Positions 1 to 6,234 of a stretch of 12,886 bases of DNA are shown piece after piece. The DNA is from CAZNXJ01 sp964577115. GTDB lineage: Bacteria; Planctomycetota; Planctomycetia; Pirellulales; Pirellulaceae. The stretch lies in contig CAZNXJ010000057.1 of the NCBI GenBank assembly GCA_964577115.1, positions 1-12,886 on the forward strand. The letters are read 5' to 3'. Made by a program: the position numbers and the translations under genes. Under the pieces are notes generated by a model. The model was not told where the DNA came from. It did not search any database and saw only the letters and a list, made by a program, of their open reading frames with translations. Each line of letters starts with the position of its first letter. Within the stretch, counting starts at the first letter, position 1.

Positions 1-419
1 CCGTTGCGAGGCGGCTGAACGAGAACCGTCGGGTATGCCGTAACCTTGATGTTCTCGAAGCGAAAGGCCTGGCTCCGGTCCTCGCGCAGGTAAACGTTGT
101 AGTGCGCCCACGACTTCTTGGGATCGCTCGGGTCAGCCAGCGCCAACAGCCACTGGTTGGTTGCCCAATCGGCTTTCAGCTTCTGGCAGGCGGCGCATCC
201 CTGCATCGAGAGCACGCTGATGTACCACTTGTCGGCGTCGCTGGCCGGCGGCCCCATCGCCTCGACGAAGCTATCGGCGGGATCGCTGCCAATGCCATCG
301 ACGTGCTGCACCATGTTGCCGAGGCGCATCACCTCGGCGGTGTCGACTTCCGGCTCCTGCGCCGCCGCGCCCTGCGCTGTCAGCAAGAGTGCGACGATAA
401 CCATCGCCATTCGCTTCAT
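1..419 (-). CDS. Secreted thioredoxin-fold protein, 3' end outside window
   Basis: Translating the minus strand from the ATG at 417-419 gives at least 139 residues with no stop before the window edge. Residues 1-20 are a short basic start, a hydrophobic core (AMVIVALLL) and an Ala-rich cleavage region, so a Sec signal peptide is likely. A CAAC motif (C75, C78) follows a beta-strand-like segment (KWYISVLS), and AYPTVLV with P130 matches the cis-Pro loop and last strand of thioredoxin folds. Export together with CxxC suggests extracytoplasmic thiol or disulfide chemistry. A GGAG Shine-Dalgarno lies about 10 bases upstream. It follows the secreted peptidase gene by 37 bases on the same strand and is probably co-transcribed with the phage tail genes. 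Partner and substrate are unknown. The fold call is moderately sure; the role is inference. Confidence 0.75.
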   Translation of the reverse strand, partial: MKRMAMVIVALLLTAQGAAAQEPEVDTAEVMRLGNMVQHVDGIGSDPADSFVEAMGPPASDADKWYISVLSMQGCAACQKLKADWATNQWLLALADPSDPKKSWAHYNVYLREDRSQAFRFENIKVTAYPTVLVQPPRN

Positions 420-456
420 CTTCACGTCTCCGTAGTTAGGTAAGCCAATTGCCCGA

Positions 457-1029
457 TCACCACCACTGCACGTATTGCGGCCGCTCGGGGTGCGGCGGAT
501 AGTCGAGAATCACGACCCACTGCCCGCTAGCGAGATGCAACCTTCGGAACGCCGCCTCGTCATAGGCGTCGATCCGGTGCGGGCTGTTGTTGTTGCAGAC
601 GTACCAGGTACCGGTGCGGGCGTCGTAACCAACCAGTGTCTGGAAGTGCGCTCGCCCCGCACCGATGGCGGCACCACGTCCCGTCTCGGCCGCCCATTTC
701 ATCCAGTCGAACGTGCTCTGGCCGGTGACGTTGTAAATGCGGATGCCGCGCCGCTGGCTGTACGCCGCCACGCGTGACGGGTACGATCCGCCCCGCTCGC
801 GCGGGCCATATTCCGTGTCCCATAACAGCGTCGCGGCGGCCGGCACGTTCTGATCGACGCCGCACATGCCGATCGAGCACTGGACGCAGCTACCGTCGGG
901 GTTGCGGAACCACTGGCGAATCTCCCGAGGCAGATCGGCCGCCAGGCGGGGATCGGGCGGTTCAATCGTCTGGCCAATCGCCGATCCGCAGACCACAAGC
1001 GAGACCAAGACTGCACATACCCACTTCAT
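457..1029 (-). CDS. Secreted C39-like cysteine peptidase
   Basis: This 190-residue protein starts with a signal peptide (residues 1-20, ending GSAIGQ). The mature part has the layout of papain-like C39/C39-like peptidases: DGSCVQCS with candidate nucleophile C48, HFQTLVGYD with candidate catalytic H128 about 80 residues later, and NNNSP (146-150) offering the Asn that orients the His. C51 and C56 lie near the nucleophile and could form a disulfide or bind metal. The start has AAGGAG seven bases upstream, and the tail-completion gene is 10 bases away. In phages such an enzyme could act on host surface protein or peptide cross-links, or it may be a lysogeny-expressed cargo gene; neither can be decided from sequence. 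A catalytically dead relative cannot be excluded. Confidence 0.7.
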   Translation of the reverse strand: MKWVCAVLVSLVVCGSAIGQTIEPPDPRLAADLPREIRQWFRNPDGSCVQCSIGMCGVDQNVPAAATLLWDTEYGPRERGGSYPSRVAAYSQRRGIRIYNVTGQSTFDWMKWAAETGRGAAIGAGRAHFQTLVGYDARTGTWYVCNNNSPHRIDAYDEAAFRRLHLASGQWVVILDYPPHPERPQYVQWW

Positions 1030-1039
1030 CCGTTACTCC

Positions 1040-1465
1040 TTATCGCACCAAGCGAAACGTGAGGGTCAAAACACTCGTGAACTGGCGGAACTCATCGAGA
1101 TGCTCTGGCGAGAACACCGGCGAGTTCTTTACATCCATGCAGCGAGCGCCGGGAAAACTCGCCAGCGGCCCCACGCGGAAGTGATCGGCGATCCCCTCCA
1201 CGAGCGTCATCAAGGCGTCCAGCGTCGCTTGCTCCCCATCGGTCTTCCTTTGGATCGCCACGTCGACCTCGTAGCTGAACGTGTCGCGACTGCGGTCGAG
1301 CGACGCACTGGAAATCGCACGCGGCACCACCGTGACGTGCAGCGTTTTCATATCCGGCAGCTTGAACGACGGCGCGTAATGGCGCGCAGCGGTTAGTGGC
1401 TGGCTGAACGTAGCCGCGTTGAGCTGCGCGACCACGGCATCGGCAATCTGGATGATCGTGGCCAA
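1040..1465 (-). CDS. Tail completion/terminator-like protein
   Basis: This 141-residue protein has an opening helix (IIQIADAVVAQLN), a strand-rich middle (TLHVTVVPRA, SYEVDVAIQR) and a closing strand (SVLTLTFRLVR). That pattern, together with a position directly after a head-completion gene, is typical of phage tail terminator or minor tail proteins of the lambda gpU/gpZ type that cap the tail tube at the head junction. No sequence motif alone proves the role. The start is TTG at 1463-1465, immediately after the TAG stop of the upstream gene, with GAGGAGG a few bases upstream inside that gene. This is strong translational coupling. Function is inferred mostly from position. Confidence 0.6.
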   Translation of the reverse strand: MATIIQIADAVVAQLNAATFSQPLTAARHYAPSFKLPDMKTLHVTVVPRAISSASLDRSRDTFSYEVDVAIQRKTDGEQATLDALMTLVEGIADHFRVGPLASFPGARCMDVKNSPVFSPEHLDEFRQFTSVLTLTFRLVR

Positions 1466-1849
1466 CTACGCCTCCTCTGTCTCGATCAGCTTCGTGTGAA
1501 TCCGCAGCGTCCGCCGATACGGATCGCTGTACCGCCAGTGCTGCTCACCTCCCAGCGACAGCACCTCGTAGGTGTGCTTCAGGCCGGCATCGATTTCCTC
1601 GATCCGGTCCCCTTTGGCCGGTAGGGTTTGTTCGCCCGCCAGCACCAGGTCCGCCGTATCGATCAAGTAGTCCCGCACCTGCATGCGGACAATCACGCCC
1701 GCACCGTCGTCCTGCTCGAACAGGGTCCGCCCGATGGTCGCCTTGACGACCACCGCATCCATGCCCCGCCGGTACGTTACCTCGCGCGTCGCGTGCTTCT
1801 TCCGTTGGCCTTCCAGCCAGGCGGACCCTTTGTCGAGCAGGTCGCTCAC
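1466..1849 (-). CDS. Head-completion / head–tail joining protein
   Basis: The product has 127 residues. After an N-terminal helix (LLDKGSAWLEGQRKKHA) it is mostly beta: REVTYRRGMDAVVVKATIGRT, VIVRMQVRDYLIDTADLVL, then DRIEEIDAGLKHTYEVLSLGGEQHWRYSD in short segments. The pattern (a residue of interest converted to beta barrel, then a 'parent position' such as WRYSDPYRRTLRIHTK) resembles the FII-like head-closure proteins of lambdoid and Mu-like phages, which plug the portal vertex and dock the tail. The start is GTG at 1847-1849 with GGAG eight bases upstream; the DUF2190 stop lies only three bases before it. The order capsid, DUF2190, this gene, tail completion supports the assignment. Homology search was not possible here, so this is a family-level guess. 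Confidence 0.6.
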   Translation of the reverse strand: MSDLLDKGSAWLEGQRKKHATREVTYRRGMDAVVVKATIGRTLFEQDDGAGVIVRMQVRDYLIDTADLVLAGEQTLPAKGDRIEEIDAGLKHTYEVLSLGGEQHWRYSDPYRRTLRIHTKLIETEEA

Positions 1850-1852
1850 GGC

Positions 1853-2230
1853 TTACGCTCCGCTGCTGGAGGCTTCGAGCGAAGTGGCGCACGGGCACAG
1901 CCGCACACGCACCAACGCATCGCCATCAGCTGCTGCCTTCACCACTTTGCCGAGCAGCTTGTAAGCGCCGCCGCCCCCATCGGTGACCGCGAGCTTGTTG
2001 ACCGCATCCCAGTAGGCGAGAACGCCGACCGCGAAGGTCACGCCGCCACCGGCTTCCTTGGCGAAGTCGAACACGCCGACTAGCGCGAGCGATCCGGGCT
2101 CGTTGGCGGCAATGGGTCGCTTGGCCACACCGACGAGATCGCCTTGCACAACAACCTGGCCCGACGCCACGGCGCTGCCGGGCGTATGGTCGATGGACAG
2201 TCCATCCTGAATGAAAACCGCTTCTGCCAT
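1853..2230 (-). CDS. DUF2190 family capsid-associated protein
   Basis: The 125-residue product fits the DUF2190 pattern: MAEAVFIQDGLSIDHT, a promoter-like GSAVASGQVVVQGDLVGVA segment, a repeat of short beta strands (GSLALVGVFDF, VTFAVGVLAYWD) and a C-terminal GKVVKAAADGDALVRVRL strand. DUF2190 proteins sit next to major capsid genes in many phages and are thought to be head decoration or spike-like proteins. The gene lies 39 bases after the capsid stop, with AAGGAGAG before the ATG. After the conserved strand comes a short tail (CPCATSLEASSSGA) with two Cys residues, which may be disordered. Family call is fairly sure; decoration role is from family knowledge. Confidence 0.8.
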   Translation of the reverse strand: MAEAVFIQDGLSIDHTPGSAVASGQVVVQGDLVGVAKRPIAANEPGSLALVGVFDFAKEAGGGVTFAVGVLAYWDAVNKLAVTDGGGGAYKLLGKVVKAAADGDALVRVRLCPCATSLEASSSGA

Positions 2231-2269
2231 GAAAGACTCTCCTTACGTGATCGGTGAATGAATGGCTGA

Positions 2270-4279
2270 CTACGCCTCGCCCTTGCTCTTCACGCCGCCG
2301 CGGAAATCCTGCAGCGCTACGCCGAAGTCGTGATAACCGCGCATCTGCACGCCCAGGACGTTGAAGTCGGCCTCTGCCGTTTCGATGGTGGGAGACTCCT
2401 GACCGTTAAGGAACGCCACCTCGATCACCGGCAGGTCGTTCGGGTCAGCCAGGAGATACCAGGCCTTGGCCGAGTTGCCGGCGTAGACCGCGTTCGCCAA
2501 GTAGCGGCTGACTTCGACGCGGAACTTGCCCTGGTGCGGGTTAGCAACCGGGAACTTGGCGTTCGCCGTGGTGTCCCGCAGTTCGAGCGACTTGTAGAGC
2601 TGCGAACCGATGGCCGAGAGGGCCGTCGGCACGAGGGCGATGGCCGGCATGATCCCGATGGGCTTGCCATCGCCATCGACCTGATCCATGAAGGCGACTT
2701 CGGCCTTGGTCAGACCGTCAATGCCCAGCGCGGTGTCCGCACCGACGAGGAAGTTCTTGTTCCCCGCCGTGAAGAATCCGCTGTTGGCCAGGAAGATCGT
2801 CCAGAAGACATCGTTGATCTTCAGACCCGACCCGCGACCGAGTTTGCGGGGCACGGTCGTAATCGCGCCGAGATCGTCGTTGATGATGTCGCGGCGGTCG
2901 ATCCCCAACACGAGGCCGTAGGTGTCGGCCTTGTTAGTGAACCGCTCGTTCCCCAGCGTCCCGTGCTTTAGCTCGCCTCCCGGCGCGACCAGTTCATACT
3001 GGTCTTTGCCGATGAGCCGGTAGCTCGTGACCGTTTTGAAGTCGCTGACGTTCCGGACGGCGCAGATGTTTCGCCATGTCCGTTCGACGCTGAAGAAGCC
3101 TTCAAGCAGGAACTTGTTGGCGACGTTGGACAGGATGCCGCCAATGTCGATGGTCGAGAACCCGGCCTCGATCCCACGCCCGAACGCAAACCGCAGCACC
3201 GCCCGGCTGTCACGGAAGTTACGACCCGTGTAGCCGTTGGCCCAGGCCGCTTCGAGCAAGAGGTCTTGGAGTCCGATGCCGCCGCGGAACCGACGCGACG
3301 CCAAGTCGAGCGTCTGTGGTTCGAAGCTGGCCTCGGGATTGGCGATACCAGCGGTCAACATGCACGCCGCCTCCAGCACGGCCGCATTGACAGTGTTGTC
3401 GGTCGCATGAATGGCCGGCGCGGCAGGACGCGTGATGCGCAACACCTCGAGTTCCGTCCGCTGCTCGGTCCAACCCTCGCGGATCGCTTGCGCTTCAAGG
3501 CGTGGAGCCCGACCCGCGCAGATGCGGCTGATTGCCGAAATGCGCTCGGTCTCGGCTACTGCCTGCGCGCGGATTTCCTCGACGGCCGCGCTTGCGGCCA
3601 CGGGCTGTTGCGGCGCTGAAGGCGGCGGGGGCGGCGCGGGAGTGGCGGGCGGATTGGCGGGTGGGGCGAGGTTGGGCTCGTCCATGACGGGTTCTCCTGA
3701 GGATGGATTGGCGCTGGCGGCAACACTGGCGCTCGTGGCCCCGTCGGCACCGAGATCGACGAAACTGATTTCGCCAAGCGTCGCCTTACGCACGACGTTG
3801 AGCGGGCCACTGTATTGGCGGCCGTTGACCATGACCTTTTGGCCTTCCTTGACGAACTCGAACTCCTCGACGCTCGCGCCGACGGAGGCCTGCCAGGGAA
3901 AGCCGTTCTTGGAACTGACGACGACCTCGCGAGCGGCCGCCGTGTCGCGCGAGACGAGTCCCGTCGCCACGAGCTGCCCCTGGTCGACGCGGATCGCATC
4001 GGTGTGGCCAATGCCGGAGAGCGGGTCGTGCCCGAAGCGGATCGGCCGAGCCTGCGACGGAATGGCCATACCGGCCAGATCCAAGATCACCGGGTAGCGC
4101 CAGCCGGCGATCCGCATGGGTCCGCCCGTGTAGGCGACCATGCGGAAGCGCGGCAGGCCCGCAGGCTGAGCGCCTTCCGCCGCGTCGATGTCGATGACGG
4201 CGGTTGCGGTGAGGTTCAGCGTTGCGGGGAGGCTACGCGCGTCAAGCATCGCCGGCTGGGGTTTCGTCGAGAGCTTCAT
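2270..4279 (-). CDS. Prohead protease fused to Mu gpT-like major capsid protein
   Basis: This 669-residue protein joins the maturation protease and shell protein in one chain. Residues about 45-180 are protease-like: FGHDP (H84), GIGHTD (H92) and FPWQASVGAS (S132) fit the His and Ser of phage prohead proteases. Residues 200-230 are Pro/Ala-rich. Residues 230-285 look helical and could be a scaffold or delta domain. From about 295 to the end the protein resembles the Mu-like gpT capsid family (ERTWRNICAVRNVSDFK, AFMDQVDGDG, WYLLADPNDLPVIEVAFLNG). The protease would process the scaffold after assembly. The ATG at 4279 has GGAG seven bases upstream and overlaps the portal gene by 38 bases; a second ATG at 4249 is a weaker alternative. 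A well-placed internal start (3685) is annotated separately. Confidence 0.88.
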   Translation of the reverse strand: MKLSTKPQPAMLDARSLPATLNLTATAVIDIDAAEGAQPAGLPRFRMVAYTGGPMRIAGWRYPVILDLAGMAIPSQARPIRFGHDPLSGIGHTDAIRVDQGQLVATGLVSRDTAAAREVVVSSKNGFPWQASVGASVEEFEFVKEGQKVMVNGRQYSGPLNVVRKATLGEISFVDLGADGATSASVAASANPSSGEPVMDEPNLAPPANPPATPAPPPPPSAPQQPVAASAAVEEIRAQAVAETERISAISRICAGRAPRLEAQAIREGWTEQRTELEVLRITRPAAPAIHATDNTVNAAVLEAACMLTAGIANPEASFEPQTLDLASRRFRGGIGLQDLLLEAAWANGYTGRNFRDSRAVLRFAFGRGIEAGFSTIDIGGILSNVANKFLLEGFFSVERTWRNICAVRNVSDFKTVTSYRLIGKDQYELVAPGGELKHGTLGNERFTNKADTYGLVLGIDRRDIINDDLGAITTVPRKLGRGSGLKINDVFWTIFLANSGFFTAGNKNFLVGADTALGIDGLTKAEVAFMDQVDGDGKPIGIMPAIALVPTALSAIGSQLYKSLELRDTTANAKFPVANPHQGKFRVEVSRYLANAVYAGNSAKAWYLLADPNDLPVIEVAFLNGQESPTIETAEADFNVLGVQMRGYHDFGVALQDFRGGVKSKGEA
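3683..3698 (-). promoter_or_regulatory. Internal ribosome binding site and in-frame ATG inside the protease–capsid gene
   Basis: On the minus strand, AGGAG (3694-3698) lies eight bases before an in-frame ATG (3683-3685) encoding M199 of the fusion. It falls exactly between the protease domain and the Pro-rich linker. Starting here would give a 471-residue scaffold-plus-capsid protein without protease. This is like the nested in-frame start of the lambda C/Nu3 genes. Sequence supports the site; use is inferred. Confidence 0.6.
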
Positions 4280-5636
4280 CCTCTTGCTCCGTGGGGGTAG
4301 ATGATGGATTGGGGAGCGACTGCGCCAGCGGCAGTCCGAGTTCGCTCATAAGCGCCAGCTCCTTGGCGCGCTGGCGCAGTTGCGCTTCCCAGTCTTGGCC
4401 GCGCCGCGCGTACTCGTCGGCGAGCGTGGTCGTGTGATTGGTCAGCCGCGTGGCTTGGGCCGTCGCTTCCTTGGCCGGATCGACATGTTCGTGACCGTCC
4501 CAAAACCACTGATGTGGCCACTGAGCGATGAGCCCGACACCCGCCGGCAAGAGACCGGGGATGAGCACTGCCTCGTCGAACCAAGCGGCGAGAATGCGAT
4601 CCAGCACGACGCACTCGACGTGCGATTGCTCGACACGGATCGCCTTGAAGTAGGTCTGGTGGTCAAGCCGACCGGAGGCGTAGTTGTAGCCCGACGAATT
4701 GCCAGCCGCGACGTTGAATGGCATGTTCAAGCAGCGAGCGATTTCATTGAGAATCTCGTGCTTGAACTCGGCATAGGTCGTGGCGGGTTGCTCCGCCTGC
4801 ATCTGGCTCATCTTCCAGCCGCCCGGCATGGTCACGAGCGCTCGCTTCTCCAGTTCGATCGGCTCGAACGGTTCGGCCGCGTCCGCCTCACCGTTGGCCG
4901 GCGCATCGGTGTAGAGGATGCCCGCGAAGTCGGCGGCTGTTTCTGCAGCGGCGAGCACAGCCAGCGTGAACCGACGCAACTGTGCGAAGAGCGGCAGCGC
5001 GGGCATGATGTCAGGAATGCCGCGGGCCTGACCGGGCCGGTCGCACCGATACCAATGCACGACGCTGCTCGCTGGCAGCCGGTCGTAATCACGATTAAGA
5101 CCCGAGCCGGATTCACCCGGATGCTGTTTGAGAATATGGTATTCAACCGGGTTGCCGGCTCCATCGAATACGATGCCGTCGACGGCATTCGCAGCGCGTG
5201 CGTCGAGATCGGGCGTACAAACTTGATCGGCCTCGATGAGCCGCAGGTCGAGCTGAATATCAGTCGTCAGCCGCGGGTTGTTGGTCAGGACGGCGAACGC
5301 CTCGCCATCCGTAGCACGAGCCATTCGTAACGTGCGGAGCTTCTCGGCCAGCGCAACCGACTTCGCCCAGCGCGAGAACTCCTGTTCGATACGGCGATTG
5401 GCCTCGCCATCGGCGGTAAGCATTTGCAGCCGCGGTCCGGTCCCCACCACGTCGTGCGACAGCGTCAACACGATCCCGCGGGCGTAGCTGTTGTTGGCGA
5501 CTTCGTAGCGGGCGCGGTTCCGCAGAATACGGCGGACGTCTGCGCTGTTGGCGCTATTGGCCGACAATCCGTCCGCATTCGCCCAGTGGCGACGGTTGTC
5601 CTCGTTTGTCACTGCCGCGTCGTAGCGAGCCCGCAC
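4242..5636 (-). CDS. Phage portal protein (lambda family), 5' end uncertain
   Basis: The product matches lambda-type portals: RARYDAAVTNEDNRRHW, RARYEVANNSYARGIVLTLSHDVVGTGP, a central VVHWYRCDRPGQARGIPDIMPAL segment, and LNMPFNVAAGNSSGYNYASGRLDHQ towards the C-terminus. The portal forms the dodecameric DNA channel at the head vertex and docks the terminase. The stop overlaps the start of the capsid fusion. The start is a problem: family-like sequence (VSWLTNLFAAKP) reaches back to about 5705, but this frame has no ATG, GTG or TTG there. The ATG at 5705-5707, which overlaps the previous stop as TAATG, is in another frame. The first ordinary in-frame start is the GTG at 5634-5636, used here as a conservative limit. 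A one-base deletion near 5703 would explain this. Family identity is sure; start is not. Confidence 0.85.
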   Translation of the reverse strand: MRARYDAAVTNEDNRRHWANADGLSANSANSADVRRILRNRARYEVANNSYARGIVLTLSHDVVGTGPRLQMLTADGEANRRIEQEFSRWAKSVALAEKLRTLRMARATDGEAFAVLTNNPRLTTDIQLDLRLIEADQVCTPDLDARAANAVDGIVFDGAGNPVEYHILKQHPGESGSGLNRDYDRLPASSVVHWYRCDRPGQARGIPDIMPALPLFAQLRRFTLAVLAAAETAADFAGILYTDAPANGEADAAEPFEPIELEKRALVTMPGGWKMSQMQAEQPATTYAEFKHEILNEIARCLNMPFNVAAGNSSGYNYASGRLDHQTYFKAIRVEQSHVECVVLDRILAAWFDEAVLIPGLLPAGVGLIAQWPHQWFWDGHEHVDPAKEATAQATRLTNHTTTLADEYARRGQDWEAQLRQRAKELALMSELGLPLAQSLPNPSSTPTEQEDEALDETPAGDA

Positions 5637-5706
5637 GCGCAGCGCACGAGATGTCCCGGCGCGAGTGGGCTTGGCGGCAAATAGATTAGTGAGCCACGAG
5701 ACAACA

Positions 5707-5904
5707 TTAGTCGGCCCCAGGGGGAACGAACTTGTTGAACTGCAAGCCGCGACGCTTCGACTTGGCGGCTTCCTTCGACGCGAGGTATTTGTCCGCGGCA
5801 ATTTGGTCGGAGAGCTTGTGCTGCTCCATCGAACCCGAGTCGCCAGCGGCTTTTGCGGGCCCCTGGGCGTTCTCGCGGATCGCGTCTTCGAGGTTGTCGG
5901 CCAT
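5707..5904 (-). CDS. Small head protein in the gpW position
   Basis: This 65-residue hydrophilic protein (MADNLEDAIRENAQGPAKA, then SMEQHKLSDQIAADKYLASKEAAKSKRRG and a C-terminal LQFNKFVPPGAD) is mostly helical by appearance and ends in a short strand with PPG. It lies between the terminase/zinc-ribbon genes and the portal, the place occupied in lambda by gpW, the 68-residue head–tail connector. Size and order fit, but sequence similarity to lambda gpW is not evident. Its TAA stop overlaps an ATG (TAATG) that looks like the original portal start. No strong Shine-Dalgarno is seen before its ATG. Reality of the gene is likely; gpW-like role is inference from position. Confidence 0.65.
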   Translation of the reverse strand: MADNLEDAIRENAQGPAKAAGDSGSMEQHKLSDQIAADKYLASKEAAKSKRRGLQFNKFVPPGAD

Positions 5905-6033
5905 CGCGGACTCTGGAGTCGCTTGCCAAAAAAGGGTGACGCGGACATGAACGCCACCACATGCTCCCCTTAGTTACCTATGCCGTTTCGAGGAGTCGCT
6001 GCGCGCCGTCGAGTGGAAAAAGCCAAGATCGTG

Positions 6034-6234
6034 CTATATCTGGCAATCGTGGTGAGCCGAACCGCTTTGCGTCGCTTCGTAGGTGACCAGTTTGCGACCG
6101 CAATGCCGACATTCCTTGCGGCGGCGAATGCGGCCGTCGCGGAGTGGTTCGGTGTGGGTGGTGTAGAAGTGGCGGCAGCCGCACTGCGGGCATTCGATAC
6201 CGCGCGGCGGCGCTTCGGTTTTGGAAGGCTTCAT
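6034..6234 (-). CDS. NrdR-like zinc-ribbon protein
   Basis: The product has 66 residues. CPQC (C15, C18) and CRHC (C42, C45) are separated by a strand and an Arg-rich turn (RDGRIRRRKE), followed by GRKLVTYE. This is very close to the N-terminal zinc ribbon of NrdR repressors (CPxC, RRRRECxxC, FTTYE), but the ATP-cone domain of NrdR is absent. Stand-alone ribbons of this kind are frequent in phages, where they may bind DNA or assist late transcription, as Ogr/Delta proteins do. Its ATG overlaps the terminase TGA (ATGA), and GGAGG lies upstream inside the terminase gene, so it is translationally coupled to packaging. Zinc binding is strongly suggested; regulatory role is inferred. Confidence 0.75.
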   Translation of the reverse strand: MKPSKTEAPPRGIECPQCGCRHFYTTHTEPLRDGRIRRRKECRHCGRKLVTYEATQSGSAHHDCQI

